DNA from: Auanema rhodensis
Taxonomy: Eukaryota > Nematoda > Chromadorea > Rhabditida > Rhabditidae
Length of the DNA: 64,000 nt
Assembly: GCA_964057225.1 (NCBI GenBank)
Contig: OZ059896.1
Location: 17,372,501 to 17,436,500 of the forward strand
Direction: 5' to 3'
The translations under genes were made by a program, and so were the position numbers. The notes beneath the pieces were generated by a model, which was not told where the DNA came from, did not search any database, and saw nothing but the letters and a program-made list of their open reading frames with translations. Numbering within the stretch: position 1 is the first letter of the stretch; each line of letters begins with the position of its first letter. This document shows positions 14,857-28,900 of the stretch, one piece after another.

Positions 14857-14893
14857 AGGAGAGGGAGAAAGAGAGAGAAAGAGAGAGAGAAGG
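14857..14893. repeat. (GA)n polypurine microsatellite
   Basis: GAGAGGGAGAAAGAGAGAGA-type purine run within the gene-free region. Confidence 0.85.
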
Positions 14894-17800
14894 AAATAAA
14901 ATGAAAAGAGAGCAGTTGAACAAGGGAGTACAGAAATGAATGAAGAGAGTTAGAAAGCAAGTTTGAATTTACTTTTGCACACATCTTGTACTCAATCACA
15001 TCTGGACTGCCTTCCTTCTAGCCATTCCATCTTGTACACTTGCTTTTCGACCAGTAAACATGAGATATTCCTAGATTAATACTTGATTCTTCCCTCTTAT
15101 TTCAATACTTAGATAGTGTATACGTGGACATATCATGTCACGTATGCTGGCACAAGATACATTTCTACTGGCTAATAGACGCGCACCGGTTGTTGCATTT
15201 ACTTCTCTTCTCCATCATACTCCCCTATTTTTCTTTCTATTTGTCTCTTCAAATTCGTATGTTCTCTCATTCTTTTTTTCTTTTTTTTCTCCATTTTTCT
15301 CAGTTAGCCCTTGTAACATCTTCCATCACCTTTACCTCACTTTGCATCTCTATTATATTCTTTAGAAGTTTTTAGGCTGTCAAGTTAACTTAACCCCGGT
15401 GGCCCAATTGCTTTAACCCACCCCCTAGCGACAATCTCTTGCGTGTTCCTTATTTACTTTCTCTTTTCTATTTGTAGCTTTAGACACAATGTACATTTAA
15501 GAGTGTACAGGCAAAAAGTTTGAGCGTGTTGTTCATTCTCCGCCTCAGCTCTTTATTCGAGCTCTAACTTCTATTTCACGTAACCTCTCTCTCACCCTTT
15601 CTCAGTAGCTGTCTTTCATTCTCTCAATCATCTTCCAGCTTTCTCTCTTTCTCTCTATCAATCAACTCTCAATCAATCTATTTATCTCTCATCTTTTCAC
15701 CGTTTCTTTCAGTGCTTGCTCCTCACAATAAACTCTCTTCGACTTTTCCTTCTGTATCAGTAATTCTTTCACCTATTTCTCTCTCTAACTCTCTTCCATT
15801 CTTACCATCTATTATCAAGCATTTTTTCTCGGAAGGATCTACCGGGGAAAAACGAACTTACAAAGAGAAAATACAATGATTTTAAATGAGAAAATAAGAT
15901 AGAGAACGAGAGTCAATGAGGAAAAGAAGGGAGGGTGGAGGTTTAGAGAGACGAGAAAGGTTTGAAGGGAAGTCAACGTGAGCATATCATGCTTTCTGTT
16001 CATCGTCATCCTTTTTTCTACCAAACCACTAAAATAATACGTGAGTTTTCCCGTCATTTTCTTATGTTTCAATCAATTCACATTCATTTATTACTTGATA
16101 TTATTGTTTCCGTTTCAATTATTTAGTCAAAATTTTAAAATTTCAGTCAATTCTATATCAGACGTTTATTTTATCTATTTCCACATTCTTCCTTCTTACG
16201 GTAATTTGTATTCATAGTTTGAGAATTCTTGATCTTTATGGGCAGTCCGGATGTGTTCATTGAAAGTATGTGGGTGGCCAAGTTCAAAGAGATCCTATTC
16301 AATTCCGAAAGACAAAAATTTATTTTTCTTCTCTACCATTCATCCTGTTGAAAAGCATCTGTCTTGAGTTGAAAATCAAAATTTCCAATATAACTGAATG
16401 CGGAAAAGATGAAAAAAAAAGTTTTTTTTTCTCTCTCGTTCAATTGAGCTGATGTATGGGTGGCAGAGATGGTCGGCATGGCGGCGGCGGCAGCAACAGC
16501 ATCATCTGACACTCAGATTTACTTCAATTTCATTGACATCTTGAACATATATCATACCGTATACGGATCATATAAACATGATTGATGTTTGAGACGAACG
16601 GTTAAAAGGAAAGCGAACGGAATATACGAGGGAAGCAAGAAGGACCATAAGCAGAGCTAAACGTCCAGCTATTGTTTGTTCGATTGCAGCTTCTTGTCTC
16701 TATATACCTAAAAGGTTGAGAAGGGTGGGGGGAGGGGGTTAGTTAGAAGATGAGTTAGAAACCAATGAGCTTAGAATAGATGAAGAGATCTGTAGATTGG
16801 TTAGGTAAGTTATTGACGACATAAAGAGTAGAGAGAGAATGCAATATGCCATAGTATATCAGGAGAAAATAGAGAGTAATAGAAAACAAGATAAAGATGA
16901 TAGAGAGCTAGAAAATGTGGAGAGGATGAGAGAGAGAGAGGGATTGAATATGATGGCATGAAGTGAGTACATATTTGGACACTGTGCCGAACGGGAGTTT
17001 TATGTATATGTATGGGGAGAGTGAGGGATTGATGTGGATCTACTGTGAGTATAAGTGTGTGTATGTGTGTGTGTGTCAGGTTGGGATGGGTGGAAGAAGG
17101 AAAGGTAAGACACACGAAGAAGAGGAAGCTTGACCCTATGTAACCCCTCTCCCCTCCTATGATGTCTCTCTCACTCTCTCTGTTTCTCTCTCTTTTCTTT
17201 TTTCTTGGGTCTTCATAGGCATCTCATTGAGTGGCTAACAAGTAAAAAGGAATATTTATATATAGATATATGAAGAGAGAAAACGAAATATTGAATACAT
17301 AAAGGTAGAATAGAGAGATTGAGAGAAAAGAAGGGAGATGCCAACACGTACAGAAGCTAAAGTAATGAGATGAGGCCATGGCGCATTGGATTACATCTTT
17401 ACATGGTATACATCATCTATATGTTTTCCGACTATGCAGACAATCTTCTTTGACTTCTTCAGATTGTCCTTTACCATCTTCTTCTTTTTCCATCCTTTAC
17501 TCATACCGTCATGAATGATGGAAAGATCTATTATCTTTGCTGTTTGTTATATCCTTTCTTCTTCAGCTTTGCTATGTGAGCCTAAGCATTAACTAACTGA
17601 CAGTTCGCTAGTACCCGCATAAGCTTGACGAAAAATCGCAGAGTATTGTCATTCACTCATCGCTTCCGACTGTTTACCAGTTACCTCCTACATGCTTCTT
17701 TAACTTGAGTTTGCAAGCTAGATGGTCTTTTGCGAAAGTTGACAGTTACAATTCCCTTCTTATCATCATCATCCCCAACAGCATGTTCCAATTTTAATTT

Positions 17801-18177
17801 TTTCCTGTATTTCGTGTCACCAGCCTACTACATTTGAAGCAGAACAGAGCAATAACAACATTAGTAAGCAAAAGCAATAGAGAGGTTAGCTGATCCAATC
17901 CATTTCTTTCCCATAAACTCCATTATCCACATATGAGACAATGTGTTGTTTATTTTATCGTTTTTTTTGTCTTCTATACTTAAAAGTTTACGTAATGTCA
18001 CATACGTGATGCTCACAATATATTGTATGTCATCTGGTGATATAGCCACAGCAGGTTCTGCCACAAATTGTCATCTTTGACCACACGATGACCAGAAATC
18101 CGAAAGTAAAAAGGCCATAATAACAGATGAAATAGAACATAAGCTGTTATTGGCAGAACACATACTTCAAGGATGAG

Positions 18178-18210
18178 AATGAGAGAGAGAGAGAAAGAGA
18201 GAGAGAAAGG
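18178..18210. repeat. (GA)n polypurine microsatellite
   Basis: Imperfect GA repeat interrupted by single AAA and GGG bases. Confidence 0.85.
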
Positions 18211-20589
18211 GTTATATAGAAAGTTTGAGTCTGGAAGTGAATGAAGATGCTGACCATAACATATCTTCTGTCTTGTCATCTTCTCGCAGCAGAATTGTTC
18301 ATTAATTATTCTTACTCTACTTACAGTGCTCATATCTCATTCATACAACAGACAAATCGTCGGCTTGTCGATCGAGGCCTGTAAAACACGTGTGCTCAGC
18401 AGCAGGCTCTGTCATGACGTCTGTTCTGACTGCAACCGTTTCTGTTGCCACAATCGCACAGCGTTTACGCCATCTGAGGACAAAGCAAGCCTGAACCTCG
18501 AGTTGTGTCAACTTGTTCCTTCTTACTGAAATAGCTGTTGCAAACATGTTGATGCTTCTCTTCCTTCTCTCATTACGTTCTATTGTATCTAACGCATCTT
18601 GCGAATTGCTCAAGCCACCTCCGCAACTTTCTCACATCATCGTCATCTAATCTTCGTGGCTGTGTTCACGTGTTCCTTTTGTGAACTACAGCTTTCGAGC
18701 TTCCGCTTGATAATCACGCCGTGTCCTTTCCTTCCTTCTATTTCTCTCACTCTCATCCTCACACTCACATTCTTTCTCTTTTTCTCTCGCATTTCTACAG
18801 CCATTTTTCCTCATTTTCAGCTCCGAAACTGTTGACGACAGTCGATAGCTAGGGCGCATCAGTAGAATCGCCGTCACACGGATTGCAGGGTAGTAGTGGC
18901 TTTGACGTGCTGCTCTCTATTAATCGTTACCGTAATCCTTGAGGCATGAATCACATTGCGTGACGTGGCCGTTTTAGTTCTCTCAACTTCATCGCTTGTC
19001 TGCATCTCCATTTTACTCTCACACATTTTGTGTGTATTTCGCTCTTTACCTCTAACCTCATCATCATCATCATTGTAGTTGTCGTCGTCGTCGTCTCGAC
19101 AAACGATAAACGAACTGTAAATGTCAAAAAAACCAAAAAAACGAAAAGAAGAGTCTGTAAGTTAGCCGGTATAAGCTGACGTTGTGAGACGCGTAATATA
19201 CCTAAATGAAATATACAATTTTAAGTATTTTTTCACCTCAGTTCAAATTAATTCGGTCAACTGCATATACTCTATGTTGTTTCCATGCTGACAGTCATAT
19301 CTATGCATGATGTAATTCACGCGTCCACACTCATATTAAGTACGGCGCACGAGCGATTTCACCCTAAGTTGCACCTTCAGTTCTTCAAGCAATGATGAGA
19401 ATTTTACTCGTGATATCAATGATCGTAATTAGTTACTATCTCTGAAGCTTCATTAGAAATTTTGAAAAATTAAAAAAAGATTTAATAGTAAAGTGTTTTC
19501 ATAACTTTTAAAGTTGTGGGAAAGTTTCAAGGAATTGCAATTTTTAATTTGCGGGTGATGCAGTAAAAGTATTACCAGGGGGTATATCACAGGCGTGTAT
19601 GTGTGTGTGGCACCTGGTGGGGCAATGTGTATGTATTACTTGTTTATCAGATATTGGACGGCCTGACCCTATTTACAGCTACTACTTCTTATTGCAACAT
19701 TTGTGCTTTTAGTTGACGATTTGCTGACCTAAAGCTTTTTCTCTTTTTCATTATAATATCTTTAATTTGCGTTGTCTCTCATTGTGTCCAGCAGACCAAC
19801 AATCTAGGTCGTTGTTGTGAAAGTTTTGTCGCTCTTTTCTTCTTATACTTCTCCTTTTTCTTGCTGCTCTATCCTTTGCCTATTCTCTAGCTCTCAGTTT
19901 TTATCCCTCTATTTCGGCGGGGGGGGAGAAGCAAGATGATAGAAATACTAAAAGATCTTGCGCATATCCTTAGTTTAACAGACAACGACGACCCTAAGTC
20001 ATCACCCCAAGGGGTCACATACACACATACACACACATTCACATCATCATCCGCACATTGTGATGAAGACTTTAAGAGCAACAGGCAGTAGCACGCGTAA
20101 ACAACTACTATGATATTAATCTCAGATGACGTTAACGAGTTAGATTAAAGATGATATGATATGCAGGAAACTTGACCAGCTAATGTGATGCTCAATTTAT
20201 TTGTGTGGATGTGTGTCAAACGTTTCTGATGAGTTTCTTGCACTGTCAGTAGCTTCAAACTTTGTTTTCACGTTTAGGCGTTTACGTGAGATATGCCAAT
20301 CACTCATCAGCTATGTAAATGAAATGAACCGTTCTAACTTTCTATATCAGATCGTTCTCTCGTTAATTTTTTCTTCTTTGTCTATCTTAGCTTGCTCCTT
20401 ACTTTATTGTTGTTTCCTTGTTTTATACTCTCTATCTATTATACAGTATTTTACTCTTTTTCGTCTACTTATCTTCATTTTTCTTTACTTTATGTCTCTG
20501 TCTCTCTTTCTATTCTTTGCTTTATTTTCCTTTCTCTATCTCTTCTTCTCTCACTCATTCTACAGATAGTTCTATCTTCTTTGAGCTTC

Positions 20590-20760
20590 TTGGTCATTGC
20601 CTGCTGCCAGCGGGCCTGACCCAGATCGCTACCGAAGCAAGAAGGGGCTGGACCAACAGAGCCCACACACGGGCTCCACCTCCGCCTGCTCCTCAGTCTG
20701 CTTGTAGGTCCGGCCCGCCTCCTAATGCCGACTGCTGACCAGACGGTCGACACACCTACC
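20590..20760. other. GC-rich island of unknown nature
   Basis: About 170 bases with clearly higher G+C than the surrounding AT-rich DNA. It contains GGGCCTGACCC, CACACGGGCTCCACC and GTCCGGCCCGCC. Frames are open on both strands, but neither translation shows a known motif, and high GC by itself lowers stop frequency. It could be a conserved regulatory element, a structured RNA or an exon fragment. Confidence 0.5.
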
Positions 20761-22891
20761 GTACATGGTCAAACCTCTAAGGCGGATCATGATCAGTCCT
20801 CAGATTGAGTTCAGTCTAGTATTCGGCTATGTGACTATTCAGTGATATGTGCTCTATGCTACTTTCCACTTGATGTTCTAAGCTCAATGGTTCTTCTTGC
20901 ATTACTATATACTTATATGTTAACTATATACTTTATTGTATCAATATGCTAGTATTCCATTGCTTAATGTCTCTACGGTAATGTGATTAGCCATATTCAG
21001 AGTAACATCTGCCATACAGCAAGAAGTTTTCTTGTCATATGTGTGTGAGTAAGTAGATGAGAAGCTCAGTGTCCTATCTTTTTTTCATTCTGAAGATCTT
21101 TTCTCTTTTGCTTGTCTATGTTCTTCCTCATTTTCTTTATGATCACTTGTTCATGTCTCTGTAAGTGTGAGTGAGGTTTGTGTATCCCTTTGCTAGTGAT
21201 TTGCAGTGGGTGGGGTTAAGCAAAAATAAATGAAAACCTAAGAGAAAAGAAATAAAGAGAGATAGAGAAAGAGTGAGCAAGAGAATAAGAAGAGTTGGAA
21301 AGCGATCGTTCAATTACAAGGCAGACATGAGAGGAAGAGAAGTTGAAAAAAAAAGAGAGCAGAGTTTATTTGTGGGCATGATCCTCCTCTGCTTTCAGAC
21401 TTTTTCTCAAAAAATGTTTCTCAATTTATCTCACTTTTCTTTCTTTCTTCTTCTCCTTCAGCTTTCTATTTCTCTCATATTCTTACTCTATCTAGCATTA
21501 TTGCATTCGTTGTCTTCTTTTTCTTTTAACTTCATCTTTTCGTTAGAGCAAACCGCATGGCATGATTCCGATGCTGAGGCTGTCTACCTCAAGACGGATA
21601 AATGAAAGCGATGCTGCTCTCCAACACTATCTGAAGCATGCTGCTGCTCAACTTCTCGACATTTTACAAAAAAAATTTTTCTTCAACACACTCGCACACA
21701 CAGTGAGAAATGGGATACATGGCGCTCAAACAGAGTCGTTTTTGCAACCCAATTGCCCTTGGGGTCAATGTGCAAAAGAAATAAAAAAAAGGATCAGTAC
21801 CTATATTCCTTTAACTTTTTATTTTCTTACATCCATTAACTATTTTGTCTTTTCTTCCTCATTTTTGTTCCTTTTTTTCTTTCTTATACTTGCTAGTGTG
21901 TATGTGTGTTCATACAATAGTCATTTATTTTAATTCCGGCATGTTCTATCTTGCCATCATTATATAAATATTTTAAAACTTCCTAGACAGGATTTAGTGG
22001 GACACAAGGTCTCCCAGAAAACGAAAAAGAGCTGCAAAAGATTTATATAGAAAGAGCAAAAGATAGAGAGAGAGAGAGAGACTGAGGAAATAAAAAAGAC
22101 AACCAAGTGAGAGTGGGAGCTTCAGACGATAGTTATTGCTTCAAAGTGCACATGCTTTCAGCATCTGTCTTTCCAAACTGCTTTCTGCCATTCCCCCACC
22201 CAGCTTTTTCACTGACTTTCTACTTCGAAAATCTAATCTATTAATTCCAATTTTCAATTTTTTTTATTTGGAGCATATGCAGATTTGCTGACTTGTTGTC
22301 GTCATGTTATTAGCTCAGATATCGATGCCAACCAGGTGCTATTTGTATGAAAACTGAATTGTGCTCATCGTTGAGTTGATCCAAAGTTAAAGTGCTTTTC
22401 AAACCCCCGATCAGTCCAGGCTGCTAGACCTTTTCGATTCGAACAGCTCCGTGGAGTAGGCTTTACCTGTTCAATGATTCTCTTCCAGCTATTTGCTTAG
22501 TTACCACAGACCATACTCTTCTTCTTTCTTTCGTCTTCTTCATTATTCTCGTCATCTCAGCTCTGTGACTTTCATGTTGTTCCATTTATATTTATAATAT
22601 TTTATAATATGATAATTTTAATATTTATTCTTCGTAACAAGTAAGATAATCTTAATGTTTCTATTCGAATCTCAAAAATATATTCGATTCGCAACAATTG
22701 TTTAACATCAACTTCATGAGTTATGACATTTGACAGGTGTGACGAAGCATTTTTCTTGATTCTATTACATGAATGACAAACTGAAATTTTTTTTAATCTC
22801 TTGTTTCGTTTATTTTATTCATTTCTTGTCTTATTTTTGATTTTTATATATTATTAGAAGTATTCATTTCATTTAATCCATTTATTTCAGA

Positions 22892-25800
22892 ATGTCCGTT
22901 GCGAAGAGGGGTAGATCAGCCAGCTTAACACCAGCATCGGAATGCTGCTACGTTTGTACTGAATGCCCAAGTTCATTCTCATCATTGAATGAGCTTGAAA
23001 AGCACTTAATGAATCATAATAAGACATCTGTAGACATTGAAGAGGTAAGCATATTATTGGAATTTCTCTTTCATATCACCCATTGGAATGTATATTTTCG
23101 TTTCTTATCTTGCGCAGTTCAAATGCTCTTTTTTAACTATTCATCTGAATTAATTATCTAAAAAAGCAGATTATGATATTGGTGAATGATGATCGGAGTA
23201 TCCAATGGTCTTCCGGTCACACAGCTGTCTTTCTTTTCTTCCAATTGCTATTATGCAGAATGAGAGATAGTGAGATATCATAAGAGTGGAGCGAAAGAGA
23301 ACAGGAATGGGATCTTGATTGAAAGCCAAAGAAGAGATAGAGCAGCCGCCACCAATCACCAAAAGTTTTTCTGTCCCATGTAGTTCTAGCAGACGTAGAT
23401 AGAGAGAAAGGAAGAATAGGAGATAAAAAGAAATTCCGAGCTCGGAGAGGAAGTGACTAGTAGCCGATGGCACGAGGTCATCTCTGGCACGACTCCTCTT
23501 CACTTGGCATCGTTTTTCAGTTTTTTTTCGGACAAATAGGGTTTAAGATTGTCGATTTACCTTTTTTTTTTCGTCGTTTGGCTCATTAATGGACAGTTCA
23601 CTGCGCATAGAATATCGGTCAATCTGTCATAGAGTGTCTGTGAACCGTTTTTGTCATCTACCGTAATCCGAGTAAAGTTGATTGAGAGCGAAAGAGATGA
23701 GCTGGCAAATACAAATTCATGACAATTCGCGTTGTTGAAGCCTACGATATCCTTACGATTTGTGGCCAGCTGACCAGTAAGAACGAATGATGACGCGATT
23801 GTGGTCGTCTGTATACGATTGGCATTCTTTGTAGTACAGGAACAGCCGGTCCATATCTAATCATCTCAAACTTCTACCTCCAGCTGACGTTTCCAAAGAA
23901 ATATGGTAGCCTCAGCTGTTGGCTACACGAATGGTCGCAGTACGGAGATGGAGTGCTTGGTTGAACGAAAACCCATATTCTTTAGCATATTGACATTCGA
24001 TCAGAAATCATAACCATATCTATCAAAAATAATTAATTTATATTCAATTGACTGTTTTCTAGGAGCCTGACCTATTAGCTAACAACTACTTCAACACTCA
24101 TAGCCCAAGTAGTTCGGAATCTGCTCGTGGTGGAGATGATGAAGTGACACAAGACGTCGATATGGAAGATAGTATGATAGACCTGAAGCCCGGATACCAC
24201 TGCAGATTCTGCGATCAATCGTTCGATGATCAAAGCCAACTTAATGTACACTATACTCATACTCACCGTGATAAGCCACAGTACGAATGCGAAGTATGTC
24301 ATACTGTATTCGGCGTTAAACGTGATTTATCAACTCACATGAGGAAACACAGCGGAGAACAGCCTCATAAGGTATGTCAATCACATTGCAACTTGTATAG
24401 TTATCAATCATATGTGTTTCAGTGCACTCAATGCGGAAAGGAATTCGGTACTCGTCAATTGCTGAAAAAGCATTGGTTGTGGCATACTGGTGAACGAACT
24501 CACGTGTGCCAGCATTGTAACAAAGCTTTCTACCAGGTTTGTCACATTTTTATTTGAAGATCCTTTTTTCATATTTTTTTCTGAGTACCATTCATTAGTT
24601 TTACGTTTTATAGAAAGGACACCTGACCCAACACTTGATGATCCATTCTGGCGGTCGACCTCATAAATGCGAACTCTGCAAAAAGACATTTATCTTCAAA
24701 GTAAGATTGCTTTTTTCATTTCTTCTTCTATATTTTTAATTTTAATGTCTTTGGCATATGCTCTTAATGCTTACTTCTATTTCAGTTCGATCTTAACCGA
24801 CACATGAAGATTCATGCTGAACGTGGATTCTCATGCACTCAATGTGGACGATCATTCCAACGTCAGAGTTCCTTAGATGAACATCTTATGAAATGCAAGG
24901 GAAAGACTGCAGCAGTTCGGTCTTCACCTATCCGAACTACCTCTAGCGCTTCTACAGCTTCTTTGGCTGAAGTTGCAGCAGCTGCTGCCAGCACAACTCC
25001 AACAATGACGCTCAACACATCCACAAATCAGTCATCTCTTTTCCCACTTCTGAATCAATCTGTTCTTAACTTCACCACTGATCAGATGGCCAAAATGGCT
25101 CAAAGCTTGCTCGCTCAGCAGAACCAGCAAAGAGTTCTGAATGCTCTTTTCTTATCAGCCTCCAATGTGTCTACTACTCCAAGCTTGACGACTACTACAA
25201 CGTCATCTCCAGCTGCTCCAACTGCCACGACGACAGACTATACTATCTCACCAACAAACAGCACACAGCCTGTTACTCCAGATCCAACACCATTCTATTG
25301 TATGCTGTGTAGCAAGCAATTCCCCAATCAGCAAATTTTTGCACTTCACATGTATACTGCTCACGTCCAAACGAGCTCCGCATACAAAGACGATCTTGAG
25401 GTAATGTTAGAGATTATACTAATGAAATTCTAATCTTCTTCTTTAGAATACTACCCCACTTCTTGTATCTTCTCTATTTGGTCCAGTGAATCCAATCAAG
25501 ACTGAGGATGAAGAGCAAATGATAAATGTACACAGCGAGACAGCTACCAACTCATCTTGCGCCTCAAGGTATGTAAACCCTAGTTTTATACAGAGTTATA
25601 ATCAATACTTTTTTTCAGCCCTCTTAAAGCTTCCCCTGTATCATCTCACTCACCGGCTCCGTTCATGGTTGCTTCTCCTTTGTCTCCCAAGAAATTAGCT
25701 CTTGAAGACCTCAAGCATGATGAGCCATGTGCTGACTGCGACATGCACAAGACTCGAACAGAAGAGCTTGAAAACGCTCTGCGACAGAAGGCCGACGAGC

Positions 25801-25993
25801 TTCAGAAGTACAAAGACATGATGAAAGCTGTAAGTTCATATAAATGTTAGACATCATGCTAATATTCAATTCGTTACAGGTTGTAACCACAGCTGGTCAG
25901 CTCTTGAACCAATGCTCAACCGAAAATGTTTTCATTGCCCACACAAAGAACATTTTCAATCAACTTCAGTCCACGCTGCTGACTTCCGAGTAG
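22892..25993 (+). CDS. Eight-finger C2H2 zinc-finger transcription factor
   Basis: Eight exons (22892-23044, 24063-24371, 24423-24536, 24614-24700, 24786-25400, 25447-25568, 25619-25829, 25880-25993) give 574 residues. Fingers: one N-terminal (C22, C25, H38, H42), then after an acidic linker a cluster of six from about residue 96 to 245 (the last is C2HC), and one distant finger beginning FYCMLCSKQF. The block reads like a DNA-binding array with TGER-type and SGEQ/SGGR linkers. Between cluster and last finger lies a Ser/Thr/Ala-rich, Gln-containing stretch typical of activation regions. The C-terminus has a predicted coiled coil (EELENALRQKADELQKYKD) preceded by CADC. A splice acceptor TTTATTTCAG ends two bases before the ATG, so the gene is trans-spliced or has a non-coding upstream exon. 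Intron 1 is about 1 kb, far longer than the others. I do not recognise a specific orthologue. Confidence 0.9.
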
Positions 25994-28900
25994 TATCGTT
26001 GTTATATTTCAAAGTTTGCGTGTATAGTTCCGGCAAATGGTACCGGAGCCAAGACCCGGGTGGTGACGTGTAATACAAGCCAGAACAGAATCTGGAATCA
26101 GAAGTTGCCAAATTAATACTATTAACTATTCTCTACGAATGATCTTTTACTATATTTTTTCCTTTTACGATAGATATTTCGGTTCAATCTCCCTCCCACC
26201 CTCACGTTCTTTCCATATATTGTCACATCAATAATCTGAGCCAAATAGGTGAATCATCTATTCAGATACGTCTAATTCCGTTTTAGGAAACGATATATTT
26301 TGTTTTTTTTTCTTGTTTTCAACTTGTTTCTCATTTGATTTCCTTAAAACAGCTGAATTTTCATCAGCTACATTCAATTCCAAACATACGTGCTCAAATT
26401 TAAGACATTCATGTATTCCGAAAACAATGCTCTCAAGTTTGAAACATAAGTTTATTTTCCATTAAAAGCTTTAGTTTGTCAGTCGCCCATCAATCTCTCA
26501 CTTAAACTTATAAGACGATTTGTTTTTTTTCTTGAGAAAGCTGTTTAGTTGGTGAAAATAATTAGCAAAAAAGAGAGATCAAACAACTGCCTCAACATTC
26601 ACCTTACGTGCCTTATTTGTACAGTTCATGTGTTGTATACGACTGATATCTTTTGTTTTTATAATATTTTGTAGAAGAAAATATCATTTCTTCATCTTCT
26701 CATCCTAATTAGGTACACATTTTATTATTTTTTAATTATATAAACAATATACATTTATATTGAATTATCAATAATATGTATATGTTTATCACAAAATCTT
26801 TGCCTTATTTATCTGTGTTCGGAGTGCCTTTTTGGAAGCCTATATTCTCTAATATATATATATATTTATTATTATTATTATTATTTCGTTTATATATTGT
26901 CTAGAAACACATATTTATTTTATTATATCAATAGATAATCTCAAATTCTAGTTATTTCTTATTTTCTCTATGCCACTCCTCTACTCCCACCCTCCCCTTA
27001 TATATCCAGAAGCATAGTTTTCAAATTGGCCTCAATCAGTCTGAATGTGAATCTGGTCATGAGCTGATATGTTATTATTTCTCAAAAAACAAAAGAAAAC
27101 ATTGAAGCTATTTCTCCTTTTAAATACAATGAATGTGTTTCATTTTTTTGCCTTTTTATTTATCCATTTTTTTACGAAGAACCAATATGATTACATGTTC
27201 AGAAGCTACGGACATTCTTGTTGAGTATTAAAATATTTTATCAATTAAATATTCAATTATTTCAATTATATTATATGTAATAAATATCAATTATTAATAC
27301 GTTTTCTCTATTTATTTTTCTGATATAATCCAATGAAACAATCGCACATTAGATACATGTAAGCGTACATAGTAACATGCGGGAACTATGAGCTTTAATG
27401 ATAAACAGGCTTTTTAATGTTTAATAATGAATAATTCATTAAAGTCAGTTTTGATCAGCATATCAACATCATCATAAACATATATCTTATCATATCATAT
27501 CAGAATAATTAAATAAGTAAATATAGTAATTTGATGTCGTGGAGTATCCTTTTTCTTTCCGAAATCTTGATTGATCTTTTCATTCGTTTCGATGTATATG
27601 TGTATGTGTGCGCTCGTGACAAATGCTTGTTTTCTTCAGTATGAACTTCATGCGAGAGAAGGACAACAGAAAAGGGTAAACACCTGTATGAACTTCCGCA
27701 CGGAACTCTAAAAAAAAGCACAAATAGAGACAGTCAAGCCACATATAAACGTCTATCTTTCCTTTTCTCTTTATACACTTTCTGATTCTTTTCAGTAGTT
27801 GTGTTGTATTGAGGTAAATGTGGACGTTGATTGTTGAATCAAGAATTTGTCGTCGTCGAGCAATAGGCGTAAAGGCTTGAAAGACCTAATCTCAATCCGT
27901 ACACATTAGATTTACTTTCTCTTATTTTCACGATTAAAAAAAAACAAATCAATTCAACTGTAATGCAAAATTTGCTAAGAAAACTCAAATTTACACTTGT
28001 TGGATTGTTGGTTTTGTATCAATCTTAGTCTATGAAACTATTCATGATATTCTAAAACAAATATCTTTTAAAAATCTCAAATTGCAATCATGTGCTAAAA
28101 CATTTTGAAACTTTAAGATATCACAATAAGATATCACAATAAATAGATGTCAAAAAATTAAAGACTGATGTGAAAGAGAAGTTCAAAAGTCAGATAAGTT
28201 TACCATTGGACAGTGGTGGTTGTTGTTGTTACAAGATGATTTCTCTCACGACTTTTGTTTCGAAATTGTTTCAGTTTGTTGAAAATGATAAAGAACAGCA
28301 AGTTACTTCTCTTGACCAGCTTTCTCAAACACTTCATCAACTTAAATGACTACTACGGCGGCAGGAATCAGATGATTTAACAATGACCAATAGTCTTTTA
28401 AGAATTATATACTGCATCAGCTAGTATTATACATGTTTGTACGTATATCAAAATATCTGAAATACAATTTCTTAGTCATTCTCTGATTTTGCCCTTGCTC
28501 TTCCGCTCTCAACATCAAATGCAAAACCTGATGCCCGATAATTCCTACTTTTGCTGTATGTCTGTTGTTGTTTTCAGCTACGATGCCTGGACACTGCTGT
28601 CACAGCGTGATATTTGGAAAAGCAATTTGACCTATCATCATCAGATGAAGAAGCATAAGTCTGGCGATATCGTTCAGACTTTTGTCTCCTATCCCACTCA
28701 GCTTCCTTCACTACAGATCGTCACAAGTTCAAGATATTAAGACAGACGTGCCTTGTAGAATAATAGGATATTAAGCTCTGTTACAGATCACCCATAGTTA
28801 TATTCAAATGAACGAGCCACCAGAGACTGCCATACAACGGTCGTCTCTCTTCTTCTTCACCATCTTCTTCGTCTCAGGCTTATTACTATTATCTCCTTCT

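Larger units (their letters stand above)
3895..22891. other. Large gene-free region (about 19 kb)
   Basis: No exon chain that I can support occurs on either strand. Open frames here are short, lack family motifs and often fall in low-complexity sequence. The tract is rich in TTCTTC, (GA)n/(CT)n and CAT/GAT repeats, contains C and G runs (9760-9767 and 19919-19926), and a GC-rich island near 20.6 kb. A 14-bp unit (TAGATCCCCTCTAT) is repeated at 7311-7324 and 7330-7343. Because it lies directly upstream of a zinc-finger transcription factor, long-range regulatory DNA or non-coding first exons are possible, but nothing specific is visible. Confidence 0.6.

Noticed and set aside
18326-18613. Overlapping open frames on both strands
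   Set aside because: Moderately higher GC explains the lack of stops; neither translation shows a recognisable domain.
23171-23503. 110-codon minus-strand open frame in intron 1 of the zinc-finger gene
   Set aside because: No motif and no splice partners; it looks like chance in a long intron.
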